A stretch of DNA of 64,000 nucleotides from Polyangiaceae bacterium (GTDB lineage Bacteria; Myxococcota_A; Polyangia; Polyangiales; Polyangiaceae). Positions 1 to 10,401 of this stretch are shown here, in pieces. A program made the position numbers and the translations under genes. The stretch spans positions 1-64,000 of the forward strand of contig JAICQO010000029.1 in NCBI GenBank assembly GCA_025937835.1, given 5' to 3'. Numbering within the stretch: the first letter of the stretch is position 1; each line of letters starts with the position of its first letter. Under the pieces are notes generated by a model that saw only the letters and a list, made by a program, of their open reading frames with translations, was not told where the DNA came from and ran no database searches.

Positions 1-939
1 ACCGGCTTCGAGCTGGCAAGTCGCGGAACAGCCGTCGCCGTCGCTGGTGTCGCCGTCGTCGCACTGCTCGTTGCCCGTGATCGCGCGGTCGCCGCACTTT
101 ACCGTCGAGACGCAGGCCTCGCCGGCCTTTTCGCATACGAAGTTCGCCTCGAGCCGGCACTGGCCGCTGCAGCCGTCGCCACCGTTCGAGTTGCCGTCGT
201 CGCACTGCTCGTCGAGCGCGATCGTGATCTCGCCGTCGCCGCACCAATCGGTGAGCTCGCACGGCTCGCCCGCAACCTGGCAGGTGTAGCCGGGCAACAG
301 CCGGCAGTCGCCGGTGCAGCCGTCGGCCATGTCCAGGTTGCCGTCGTCGCACTGTTCGCCCGCGTTCACGACACCGTCGCCGCACTCTTCGCTCTCGACC
401 GGTGTACAGTTTTCACCCGCGACGCCGCAAGCGTGACCGGGTTCGGTCATGCACTCGTCGGAGCAGCCGTCGCCGGTGTCGGTGTTGCCGTCGTCGCAGG
501 CTTCGCTGCCGCCGATCGCGCCGTCGCCGCAGACCACGCTGTAGACGCACGCCTCGCCCGGCTCGGGGCAGTCGTAGTTCGGCTCGCGCTTGCAGATGCC
601 CGAGCAGCCGTCGCCAGGGCGGGAGTTGCCGTCATCGCAGGCCTCGCCGTCGTCGATCGCGCCATTGCCGCACGGTCGCTCCACCGGCTCGCAATCGTCC
701 TCCTCGCACTCCGGAAAGGGCTCCGAGCTGGAGCCGCCATCCGGTACCTCGATCCCCGGCCCGTTGCTGCCGAAGCCGCTACCGCCCGTGCCGGTATTGC
801 CGCCCGTCAGGACCTGATCCTGATCGCCGTCCGAGTTCACCAGGCTCGGGTCCGAGCCACAGTGGGGAAGTGTGATGAGGAGCGAGAGAGCGAATGCGCT
901 CGACGCCGTCTGGCGAAGCGCGATGAACGGTCTAACCAT
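1..939 (-). CDS. Cysteine-rich repeat lipoprotein (DUF4215/Myxococcus Cys-repeat type), 3' end outside the window
   Basis: Reading from the ATG at 939 to the window edge gives 313 codons with no stop, so the C-terminus is missing. The N-terminus is a signal peptide with a possible lipobox (TLPHC, Cys27), followed by a Gly/Thr linker. From Cys90 there are five tandem units of about 47 residues, each opening CGDG or CGNG, then E-x-C-D-D-G-N, D-G-C-x-x-x-C and further cysteines. This is the pattern of the Myxococcus cysteine-rich repeat family (DUF4215), known from secreted or surface proteins of myxobacteria. The role is unknown; adhesion or calcium-stabilised surface display is inference. The next upstream gene (hybrid kinase) is on the same strand, 189 bp away. 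Confidence 0.85.
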   Translation of the reverse strand, partial: MVRPFIALRQTASSAFALSLLITLPHCGSDPSLVNSDGDQDQVLTGGNTGTGGSGFGSNGPGIEVPDGGSSSEPFPECEEDDCEPVERPCGNGAIDDGEACDDGNSRPGDGCSGICKREPNYDCPEPGEACVYSVVCGDGAIGGSEACDDGNTDTGDGCSDECMTEPGHACGVAGENCTPVESEECGDGVVNAGEQCDDGNLDMADGCTGDCRLLPGYTCQVAGEPCELTDWCGDGEITIALDEQCDDGNSNGGDGCSGQCRLEANFVCEKAGEACVSTVKCGDRAITGNEQCDDGDTSDGDGCSATCQLEAG

Positions 940-1128
940 TATTTTTCACCGTGACATCCCCTGACGGCATTGTCTCTGTCGAAGTTCCCGGATCACGAGA
1001 CACGCTTTTATTTTTGTGAGAGGTGCAATGTGACGCGCGCAGATGTGACCTGCGCTGCTCTGCACACACTCGCGCAGGCACATCGCGACGCGAATCACCC
1101 GCGAGAGTTTGCGCTCACGACGCTCGGC

Positions 1129-4005
1129 TCACGACGCCGCGCGCGGGACAGCCGATGGGTTCGGCGTGGGGCCGAGGGCTCGGTGAACGGCAGCGGCGAA
1201 GTCGCTGACCGAGTACGGCTTCGAGAGCCACGCCAGGCCGCGATCCTTCGAAATCGCGTCCATCTGCTCGGGGGCCCAGCCGCTCACCATCAACACGGCT
1301 TGCGGCGGACGCAGCGCCCGCAAGCGCTCGAGCGTCTCCTTACCGTCGATTCCACCGGGCATCACCACGTCGAGCACGACCAGATCGAAGCTCTCGGGCC
1401 CGAGCTGGGCGAACACCTCGAGCGCGGTTTCCCCGGACCCGGCGGTGATCACGTCGTAGCCGAGCTGCGTGAGCGTCCGTCGCGCCGTGCGCAGCTGGCC
1501 GTCTTCGTCATCGACCACCAGAATTCGCCCGCAACCGCCGACCACCGGCGGGGGGCGGTTGCTGGCGGACGCCGCGGCCTCGCCCTCCGCCGGGAAATAC
1601 AGGCTGAACACGCTGCCCTTGCCGACCTGGCTCTCGACCCGCAGGTAACCGCCGCAATCCTTGACGATGCGCTGCACGATCGTGAGCCCGAGCCCTGTGC
1701 CCTTCGCGCTCGGGCGTTTGCGCGAGGTGAAGAACGGCTCCAGCACGCGCGACAGATGCTCGCTGGGGATCCCGACGCCCGTATCCTCGACCTCGACGAC
1801 CGCGTAGCGGCCGGCGTCGACGCGCTCGAATCCGTCGAGCGCCTCGCTCAGATTGCGCTCATGAACGCGGACGCTGATCACTCCCCGGCTCTGGATCGCG
1901 TCGATCGCGTTCAGCACCAGGTTCGAGACGGCGCGAACCAGGTGCGACTTGCTGGCGCGGACCAACAATGGTCGCTCACCGCTGACCACGCGCAGCGCGA
2001 TCCCCGCTTCCCCCTCGCACAACGTGTACAGCGCGTCGCGCTCGTCCTGGAGCAATCGGTTCAGATCGAGGGTCTTCGCATCCGCGAGCAGCGGCTGTCC
2101 CAGCGCCGACAGGTCGCGGATGGTGTGCGCCGCGCGCTCGCCAGCGCGGCGGATCGTGTCCAGATCCTCGAACACCTCCGGCGGGATCGGACCCTCGCGG
2201 TGTTGCTGCAGGTCCATGCCGATCGCGTCGGGCAGCGCCAGCATCGGCCCCAGCGCGTTGTTCAGATCGTGAGCGACGCCACCGGCGACCAGGTGCAACG
2301 AGCGCAGGCGCTCCGCCGTGACGCGCCGTTCCTCCTGCGCCTGGGCCTGTGCGCGCTGCTGTCGGAGCCGCTCCTCGCACAGCGCGACGATCTTGATCGC
2401 GCCGCTGATCTGCTCGCGGAGCAGGGTGGATATTTCGTACCCCGCCGGCAAGTCGAACACGGCGACGCCGAGCTGCTCGACCTTGAACGTCAGCGGAACA
2501 ACCGTGAACGACGCTCGTTCGGCGAGGCTCGCGGCCTCGGGCGGGAGCAGGAGCTCGGCGGGGTAGCTGTCCGGAGCGGCCACCGGGTGGCCGTCGACCA
2601 GCACGATCAACGGCTCCAGCGCTCCGGGCGTCTTGCGCGAAAACAGCGACACCACGGCGTTTTTGATACCGAAGCGCGGTAGGCGCGCCAGCAGCGCCGC
2701 GGCCAGCCCCTTCAGTGTCAGCGTGGTCGCGAACTGCTCGGCGCTGATGCGCAGCTCTTCGAGCAGCGCTTCGTGACGAAGCCCACGCTCCGCCTCGCGC
2801 CGCGCCGCTTCGCTCGAGACCAACGACCAGGACGTGTCGAAGGCCGAGTCCAGGAGCGGTGACGTCCCCGCGCGCTGCGAGAGTGCCTTCAGCCCCGACA
2901 GCAACCGGTGAAGCTCGTGGAGCGGCGCCAGCGGCGACGTCAACTCCGACAGCAGCGCGCGGATCTGGCTCGGGAGCGCGGCTCCCGGTGGTTCGTCGAT
3001 GGCGTCGCACAGGGACCGGGCCCAACGCTTGCGCCGCGCAGCATCGTCCACCACGCCTGCCAGCAGCTGCGCGACCTGCGCACGCGGTGACGAGCGGCGA
3101 GCGGCGCTGTCCGCGCGCGCCTCGTCCTCCGTCGAGCGGCCCGCGTGGCAGCCACACGACTCACGCACCAACAGATCCGTGGACAGCGTGATCGTGCGAT
3201 CGCTGCCGCGACCGCTCCAGGCGGCGAGTAACCGCGCCACCGCCAGCGCGCCCATCCTCACCACCGGCTGCCGCACGGTCGTGAGCGCCGGTCGCATCAC
3301 GCGCGCGTTGCTGGCGTCGTCGAAGCCGGTGACCGCGACGTCCTCCGGGCAGCGCAGGCCCGCCGCGAGCAACGCTGCCCGAGCACCGCGCGCCATGTGG
3401 TCGTTCGCCGCCACGATCGCGTCGAAGCCCTGCCCGCCGGCGAGGAGCTGGCGCGCGGCTTCCGCTCCCGAGCGCTCCAGGAAATCACCGTGACGCACGG
3501 CTTCATCCGCCAAGCGGAGGCCGTGTCGTGAGAGCGCGTCGCGGAACCCGGCCAGGCGTTGCTCCGACTCCTGGTGTCCTGCCGGACCCCCGATGTACGC
3601 AAACCTGCTCTTTCCGTGGCGGGCGATCAGGTGCTCGCCGAGCTCGCTGCTGCCGCGGCGGTTATCGACCACGACACTCGCGAACCCCGCGCACTCCTGG
3701 CCGACCGCGCAGATCGGGACGTTACAGCGGGCGCGCAGCTCGCCGAGCAACGCCTGCACCGACAGACCCGTGGCGAGGCAGCCGGCGGCCACGACGATGC
3801 CGTCCACGCGCGCGTCGGACAACAGATCGAACACGCGCAGCTGTGCTCCGTGAGAGTCGCTGAAGTCCGTGCGGCCCGCGTAAACCCAGAGGTCGAGGCC
3901 GCGCTCGGCGCACACGGTCTCCACGCCGCGCCGCAGGTTCCCCTGGTAATCGTCGCGAAGCCCTGCGTTGTTGACCAGAAGCGCGATGACTCTGCGGTTC
4001 GACAT
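1129..4005 (-). CDS. Hybrid sensor histidine kinase with LacI-type periplasmic-binding-fold sensor and C-terminal receiver
   Basis: 958 aa. Residues about 1-280 match the effector-binding half of LacI/GalR regulators (opening ALLVNNAGLRDDYQGNL, later VVAANDHMARG and VTGFDDASNARVMRPALTTV) but no HTH precedes it. There is no signal peptide or transmembrane segment, so the sensor should be cytosolic. A middle GAF-like or helical region is followed by a HisKA-type box with phospho-acceptor His579 (VAHDLNNALG), an HATPase domain (NAIDAIQ, DTGVGIP, GTGLGLTIV) and a receiver domain (ILVVDDED, phospho-acceptor Asp879 in VVLDVVMPGG, Lys in SKPYS). Inferred role: sensing a sugar-like ligand inside the cell and phosphorelay signalling. 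No output DNA-binding domain is attached, so a partner regulator is needed. Confidence 0.9.
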   Translation of the reverse strand: MSNRRVIALLVNNAGLRDDYQGNLRRGVETVCAERGLDLWVYAGRTDFSDSHGAQLRVFDLLSDARVDGIVVAAGCLATGLSVQALLGELRARCNVPICAVGQECAGFASVVVDNRRGSSELGEHLIARHGKSRFAYIGGPAGHQESEQRLAGFRDALSRHGLRLADEAVRHGDFLERSGAEAARQLLAGGQGFDAIVAANDHMARGARAALLAAGLRCPEDVAVTGFDDASNARVMRPALTTVRQPVVRMGALAVARLLAAWSGRGSDRTITLSTDLLVRESCGCHAGRSTEDEARADSAARRSSPRAQVAQLLAGVVDDAARRKRWARSLCDAIDEPPGAALPSQIRALLSELTSPLAPLHELHRLLSGLKALSQRAGTSPLLDSAFDTSWSLVSSEAARREAERGLRHEALLEELRISAEQFATTLTLKGLAAALLARLPRFGIKNAVVSLFSRKTPGALEPLIVLVDGHPVAAPDSYPAELLLPPEAASLAERASFTVVPLTFKVEQLGVAVFDLPAGYEISTLLREQISGAIKIVALCEERLRQQRAQAQAQEERRVTAERLRSLHLVAGGVAHDLNNALGPMLALPDAIGMDLQQHREGPIPPEVFEDLDTIRRAGERAAHTIRDLSALGQPLLADAKTLDLNRLLQDERDALYTLCEGEAGIALRVVSGERPLLVRASKSHLVRAVSNLVLNAIDAIQSRGVISVRVHERNLSEALDGFERVDAGRYAVVEVEDTGVGIPSEHLSRVLEPFFTSRKRPSAKGTGLGLTIVQRIVKDCGGYLRVESQVGKGSVFSLYFPAEGEAAASASNRPPPVVGGCGRILVVDDEDGQLRTARRTLTQLGYDVITAGSGETALEVFAQLGPESFDLVVLDVVMPGGIDGKETLERLRALRPPQAVLMVSGWAPEQMDAISKDRGLAWLSKPYSVSDFAAAVHRALGPTPNPSAVPRAAS

Positions 4006-4110
4006 ATCGCGCTTCGAACTCGAACGGCCGCCGCACCCAGCTCTTTAGAGAATTTCACGAAGTACCCGGAAGCGCACCGCGACGTACAGTGGTGACCTCA
4101 TGGTCAAATC

Positions 4111-4167
4111 CTTGCGCCCGCGTGCGCGCACGCCGCCCGCGCGCGTGCCCGCGCAGCGGCGGGCAAG
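4111..4167. promoter_or_regulatory. Inverted repeat in the divergent intergenic region
   Basis: The 240-bp gap between the divergently transcribed hybrid kinase and the C25-like lipoprotein holds CTTGCGCCCGC at 4111-4121, answered by GCGGGCAAG at 4159-4167 (one unpaired G). Between them lies a perfect 14-bp palindrome at 4120-4133 (GCGTGCGCGCACGC). It could be an operator or a structured leader for either gene. No confident -35/-10 or -24/-12 element was found, and chance is a real alternative in such GC-rich DNA. Confidence 0.3.
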
Positions 4168-4245
4168 GTTCGTCCCAAAACTACGAAAATTTCGGCGTTT
4201 CCAGAGTTGAACCGACAGGCACAGCGGCTGCAAAGGCGAGCGCCC

Positions 4246-6294
4246 ATGAAGCAACTCGCTCGCCCCGCACTGTTCGCGCTCGGTCTTCATCTTCTGTCCG
4301 GCTGCGCGGTCTCGGCCGACGGCATGGATACCGAATCGAGCGCGAGCAGCGAACAAGCGTTGAGGAACACCGGTCAGGGCCCGATCGTGATCGGCGGAGG
4401 CGGCATCCTCGATCCGGTCGATCCGGATCCGCTGCCACCGCCGCCGCCGCCGCCACCACCGCCGCCGTCCGTGTCGAGCATCGTCGCTGGCTTTCGAAGC
4501 TACGACATCAACGGCGACGGCATCAAAGAGATCGAATCGCTGAGCTTCCTCGCGGGCGAGGAGACGAACCCTTACGCCTCGCAAGGCCGAGTGCTCGTGC
4601 TCTACGATCCGCGCCTCACCTCGGACGACCCGAGCAACGGCGTTTCCGGCCTGCAAATGCGCCTGCAGCTCGCGCTGCTCCGGAGTGATCTGTTCAAAGA
4701 GAACTACCAGACTCACTTCATCGAGACCAAGCTGTACCGCGGCGCCGTACACCAGGACGGACGCACGCTGCTGGCGCTCCGCCGCATGATCAAGGCGATC
4801 CACGAGCGGTATCCGCTCAAGGCCGTGATGCTGATCGGCGATTTCCCGGAGTCCACGATCGTGCGCCGCGTGTTCGTGCGCTCGCACATCGGAGAAGAGC
4901 CGCGCCAGATCGGCGGCCAGAGCTTCTCCAACACCGACTTCGCCGAGACGGGAACCGAGGTGGTCGCGCCGCGCTCAGACCTGATCCTGTCCGACCTCGA
5001 CGGCAAGTGGGAGAACGTCTACCGGCAAGAGCCGATGACGTACCGCGACGTCACGCTCGTGCCGGAGCTCCCGCCCGGCAGCGACTTCCCGTCAGCGGGC
5101 CAGACGCTCAGCGGCTCGAATTACGACTTCCGCAGCACGACGGTCTCCGACTACTTCCTGGTCGACGACCAATCCACGTCGTTCCGCGAAGCTGGCGGCA
5201 AGGCCTACCTCACCATCAACTCGCTGAACGAGCCCGGCCCCGAGCTCTCGAGCGCGGACCAGGCGCTTCCGAACCCGATCGCGCGCCCTGAAATCGACGT
5301 GAGCCGGATCAACGCTCGCCACATCGCCCTCAACCCGTCGCTCGCCAACGACCGCAGCACGGACGGCCAGGGCCTGTTCGGCAGCGACGGCAAACCGCGC
5401 CTGGTTCGCCTGACCGGCTACGACTACGTGCAATGGAAAGAGGATCCCACGCTCGAACGGCGCGTAATCGCCGATTACCTGTACCGGAACCACGCGTTCC
5501 GGCTCGGGGGAGACCGCAACAAGGTCTTTCGCACCTCGGCCGTTCGCGCGCTCGACTCGGGACTGATGAACCCGGCGTCGTTCAACACGCTGCTCAAGAA
5601 GGCCGACTCCAGCTTCGGCACCTCGCTCAGCGTAGACAACGCCGATCTCGCCGAGTACCTGAACTGGCTCAAGGAGCCGGCCGTGCTGCGCGGCATCGCG
5701 GCCCATTCCAACGAGACGATCGCTCAGTATGGGCCTTCCAACGCCTGGCTGATCAACGCTCAGGTCGGCGGCAAACCGTGGTCGTGGAACCTCCGCACCG
5801 ACGCGACCGGCTACTACCTCGAAGCGTCGCTCGGGCAGGGTCCAAACTTCGACAAGCGAAGTGACGCAGATTTCTACGTGTACCGCACGCTCTGGGAAAA
5901 CAAGGTCTTCGACACCATGGCCACCGGGCAGACGTTCTACATCCACGACGGCTGCACCGTGAACGGCGTGTTCCCGGTCAACGCTCCGTACAGCACCCCG
6001 AACTACGCCGCCCGTCAGCACGCCGAGAGCATGCTCTTCTACGCGAACGGGCTCGGTATGGCCGCGCGCGCCAAAGTCTTCAACGACACGCCGCGCAAGT
6101 TCACCGAAACCATTGCGACGGCCAAGCGCTTCGCCGCAGGTCTCTCCGGCTACTACGCCGCCGACGCTGCCGACTCCGGCTTGAACCCCAACGGCGCGAG
6201 CAACTGGCCCGATCGCCGCACCCGCACGCTGCAACGAAAGCGCACCTACTTCTGGGGCCTCCTCGGCGACCCCACCCTGCGCATCAAGTACTAG
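4246..6294 (+). CDS. Secreted lipoprotein resembling peptidase family C25 (gingipain-like)
   Basis: 682 aa from the ATG at 4246, chosen because it opens a lipoprotein signal peptide (lipobox LLSGC); an in-frame GTG-type start lies 13 codons upstream. A proline run (residues about 63-75) links the anchor to the body, which begins with a dockerin/EF-hand-like DINGDGIKEIE. The body has C25-like signposts: AVMLIGDFPES, a SRINAR segment, an AAHSNE motif (His487), HDGCTVNG (Cys570) and the terminal WGLLGDPTLRIKY. In C25 peptidases such a His and Cys form the catalytic pair. Family assignment is from motif memory only. Expected location is the cell surface or periplasm. Confidence 0.6.
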   Translation: MKQLARPALFALGLHLLSGCAVSADGMDTESSASSEQALRNTGQGPIVIGGGGILDPVDPDPLPPPPPPPPPPPSVSSIVAGFRSYDINGDGIKEIESLSFLAGEETNPYASQGRVLVLYDPRLTSDDPSNGVSGLQMRLQLALLRSDLFKENYQTHFIETKLYRGAVHQDGRTLLALRRMIKAIHERYPLKAVMLIGDFPESTIVRRVFVRSHIGEEPRQIGGQSFSNTDFAETGTEVVAPRSDLILSDLDGKWENVYRQEPMTYRDVTLVPELPPGSDFPSAGQTLSGSNYDFRSTTVSDYFLVDDQSTSFREAGGKAYLTINSLNEPGPELSSADQALPNPIARPEIDVSRINARHIALNPSLANDRSTDGQGLFGSDGKPRLVRLTGYDYVQWKEDPTLERRVIADYLYRNHAFRLGGDRNKVFRTSAVRALDSGLMNPASFNTLLKKADSSFGTSLSVDNADLAEYLNWLKEPAVLRGIAAHSNETIAQYGPSNAWLINAQVGGKPWSWNLRTDATGYYLEASLGQGPNFDKRSDADFYVYRTLWENKVFDTMATGQTFYIHDGCTVNGVFPVNAPYSTPNYAARQHAESMLFYANGLGMAARAKVFNDTPRKFTETIATAKRFAAGLSGYYAADAADSGLNPNGASNWPDRRTRTLQRKRTYFWGLLGDPTLRIKY

Positions 6295-6322
6295 CCCCGT
6301 AACCGCCAACACCACTCTAGAC

Positions 6323-6355
6323 AGGGCCGCTCGCACACGCCGCGGGCGGCCCTTT
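6323..6355. terminator. Probable rho-independent terminator between convergent genes
   Basis: An 8-bp perfect stem AGGGCCGC (6323-6330) / GCGGCCCT (6346-6353) with a 15-nt loop lies between the convergent stops at 6294 and 6400. The following T run is only three bases, so termination on the plus strand would be modest. On the minus strand the T tract is absent. Confidence 0.5.
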
Positions 6356-6399
6356 CACGCATTGGTAGCGCCTTCGGGCCGCGTCGTCGGGGTTGAGGG

Positions 6400-8886
6400 T
6401 TAGTTGCCCGTGACGTTGCTCATCCAGGGAACGTCGGGGAAGCCGTCGGCTGTGATGGTCTTGGACCACTCGTCGTCGTTGAGGCGCCGCCAGTCGTCGG
6501 TGATGAGCTCGCCGTAGCTGAAGGCGAGGCCGGCGTAGGCGCGAAGGCCCATGCAGGTGTTGGCGGTGACGACCATCAGGCGCGGCTCGCCGGTGCCCAC
6601 GTGCAGGATGCGGCCGACGTCGGCTCCGCCGCCGTCTGTCGGCTGCGTGTGGACGTCGGTGACGTTGGGGTCGTACTCGATCGCGTCCATTTCGAAGGTG
6701 AATAGCTTGAAGTACCAGCCGGTGAGGTTGCCGTACTTCACCCCGTTGCAGCCGTCCGAAGGCCCCCAGTTGACACCGGCGTTGATGAAGTCGAGCTGTT
6801 CTTGCGTGTGCGGGACGCCGGCTTGCTGGTTCTCCGCCATCTGCTCGAGGTAGGCCATCGCGCCCACGAACGTCGTGGCCCAGCTCTGCGCGCGCGCTGC
6901 CAGCGTCTCGCCTGCATCCTGGACGCTGATCGTGACCTCGGGGAATGCGCCGATCACCGTGACCAGGTGCTCGGCGAGCCGCGCCATCGCTCGGTAAAAT
7001 TCGGGGTACGGATCGACGTAGGCGTCGGGGAACTCGCACTGGCTGGCCGTGGTGTACGACTGCTTCGTGTACAGCACCGTGTTGTGGCGGAGCTCCGCCC
7101 AAGAACCCATCTGGGCGTTGAGGATGCGGCGCTCCCAGGCCTCGGTGCGCGCAATGCCGGCGAGCTCTTGGCCCGGGCTCGGAGAGAGCTTCGAGAGCCC
7201 GTCGAGCCAGCGCGTGTAGGCGCTACCCTCCCAGTACTTCTGTTCGTGGGCGTCGACCAGAACCCGCGTCTTCGCCAGGCCGCGCGCGTACTCGGCGCTG
7301 CCCAGATCCGCCGACAGCAGCGACAGCGCGAAGTTGTTTTTCATGGCCACGAACGCGGCGTCCAGCGGATTCGGCATCATCCGATCGGGGATGCGGTCGT
7401 AAGTGGTGTTCACGAAGGTGTGGCTATCGACCGTGTAGCGCTGACCGAACAACAGGAAGCTGCGGTCGAGCGGCAGCGCCTCACCGCCCGCGCCGTTACC
7501 GTTCACCAAAATCCGGCTGGCGATGCGCTGCTCGCCCCAGCCGCCGCTCTGGATCTCCGCCGCGATCTTCTCATCCGAGATCTGCTCGTCACCGAGCTCA
7601 GCCGAGCTCGAATCGGGCGTCATACCGAGCGCGGTCATCAGCCCGTCCATCTCTTCGGGGCTCATGCTGTCGCGCTCACCGACGAAGGCACCGATCAGGC
7701 CTTCGAGCTTGCGCCAGCGCGCGAATTGTTCGGCGTCCATCAGCCGCCGCAGCGCGACCGCCACGTCGAAGTTTCGGCGGTTGAAGACTTGCGCGCCGTT
7801 CGGCTGCGTCTCGATCAGGCGCAGATCGACGCGGCCGAGCCAGATCATCATCTTGAAATAGGCGGTGAGCTGGGGGCTCTCGGAGTAGTGCCCGCGGGCT
7901 TTGAACTGCGAGAAGTCTTCGTCCCGCATCAGACCGAACAGCTCGATCAGGCCGTGGCCCGAGGCCGCCTTCGCCAGCTCGACGAGCTCCGTGATTCTGG
8001 CCGGGTCCACGTCGGTCACGGGGATGACCTCGCCCACGGTGTCGGGCCCGAAGGTCGCCTTGCTGAGCTCGAGCGCCACCGACAAGTACAGATCGGCGTC
8101 ACGCGCCGTTTGCGGATCGCCGATCACGCTCGGGATCCGCGCGCGCATGCTCGAGAGCAGGGTCTGCACCCCGGTCAGCATCACGCGCTCCTCGCTGCGC
8201 TTGAGCAAGGCGTCGAAGGATTGGTGAACCGCCTCGAGGATCGAGTCCGCGGACACGAACACCGGCAAATCTTCGAGGTAGATGCTCTTGTAGCCGTAAG
8301 AGAAGGACGGAAAGGTTTGCGTCTTGCTGATAGACACGCCGTTCTCGGCGAGCCGCGCGAGCTCGGCATCGCTCAGCGACAACATCGAGGCCTGGATCCG
8401 ATCGAGGCCCGACGCTTGCGTGGCGTCGTATCCGAGCTCCGTCGTGGGGAGGGTCGGGTACGCGGCGCGCACCGCTGCGCCGTCCATTTGCGCCGCTGTC
8501 TTCAGCGCCGCCTGCAACGCATCGGGCGACGTGCCGAGCCCGCCGCTGCCCGTGGTGGTGCCGCCGGCCGTCTCCTCGCTCGTGGAGCCGCCCGCGGGCG
8601 CACCGCCGCTCGCGAGCCTGCCGCCCATCGCCGCAGCGCCGTCCGCCGCAGCGCCGCCCGTAGCTGTCGCCATACCACCACTCGGCCTCGGGGCCTCGGA
8701 CGTCGTGGCGGATCCCCCCGTTCCGGACGCGGCTCCGCCCGCAGGTGTCCCCGCCGCCTGCCCTGTGGAACCAGCGACGCCGAGCTCCGCGTTTGCGGGC
8801 GCCCCCGAATCACCACAGGCAAGCGAGATTGCTCCTGAAAGCAGCAAGCCGCTCCAAACTGCCCAGCGCATCTCCCGGATTTGCAT
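6400..8886 (-). CDS. DUF3160-family lipoprotein
   Basis: 828 aa. A signal peptide with lipobox SLAC is followed by a long Gly/Ala/Thr/Ser-rich linker (to about residue 115), then a large helical domain. The segment LPVFVSADSILEAVHQSFD resembles the DUF3160 signature (a P-V-F-V-ST-D-(AS)-hydrophobic-hydrophobic-(EH) pattern near the domain start). Near the C-terminus are VQDAGETLAARA, DVHTQPTDGGG and a G-x-P-R-L-M-V-V segment, also usual in the family. The function of DUF3160 is unknown; these are exported proteins common in myxobacteria and planctomycetes. An alternative ATG five codons downstream also gives a workable signal peptide. Confidence 0.75.
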   Translation of the reverse strand: MQIREMRWAVWSGLLLSGAISLACGDSGAPANAELGVAGSTGQAAGTPAGGAASGTGGSATTSEAPRPSGGMATATGGAAADGAAAMGGRLASGGAPAGGSTSEETAGGTTTGSGGLGTSPDALQAALKTAAQMDGAAVRAAYPTLPTTELGYDATQASGLDRIQASMLSLSDAELARLAENGVSISKTQTFPSFSYGYKSIYLEDLPVFVSADSILEAVHQSFDALLKRSEERVMLTGVQTLLSSMRARIPSVIGDPQTARDADLYLSVALELSKATFGPDTVGEVIPVTDVDPARITELVELAKAASGHGLIELFGLMRDEDFSQFKARGHYSESPQLTAYFKMMIWLGRVDLRLIETQPNGAQVFNRRNFDVAVALRRLMDAEQFARWRKLEGLIGAFVGERDSMSPEEMDGLMTALGMTPDSSSAELGDEQISDEKIAAEIQSGGWGEQRIASRILVNGNGAGGEALPLDRSFLLFGQRYTVDSHTFVNTTYDRIPDRMMPNPLDAAFVAMKNNFALSLLSADLGSAEYARGLAKTRVLVDAHEQKYWEGSAYTRWLDGLSKLSPSPGQELAGIARTEAWERRILNAQMGSWAELRHNTVLYTKQSYTTASQCEFPDAYVDPYPEFYRAMARLAEHLVTVIGAFPEVTISVQDAGETLAARAQSWATTFVGAMAYLEQMAENQQAGVPHTQEQLDFINAGVNWGPSDGCNGVKYGNLTGWYFKLFTFEMDAIEYDPNVTDVHTQPTDGGGADVGRILHVGTGEPRLMVVTANTCMGLRAYAGLAFSYGELITDDWRRLNDDEWSKTITADGFPDVPWMSNVTGN

Positions 8887-8975
8887 GTTCCCAAGCCGTC
8901 CATGCCCGGTTCCGGGTCCTCGTCTTCACTCTGGACCCGGAAATCGCAACCGAGCTGGGGTCGCCGTGGAATCTT

Positions 8976-10364
<1,389 letters not shown>

Positions 10365-10401
10365 GACCGGCCGATGCTAGCACGCGTGGCGCGCGCGCCG
10401 C

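Noticed and set aside
402-954. Plus-strand frames opposite the Cys-repeat gene
   Set aside because: Repetitive Arg- or Ala/Val-rich products caused by reading the repeated Cys-Asp-Gly codons backwards.
970-2682. 570-codon plus-strand frame opposite the hybrid kinase
   Set aside because: Composition is dominated by Arg, Gln, Leu and His without recognisable motifs; the opposite strand carries unmistakable kinase and receiver motifs.
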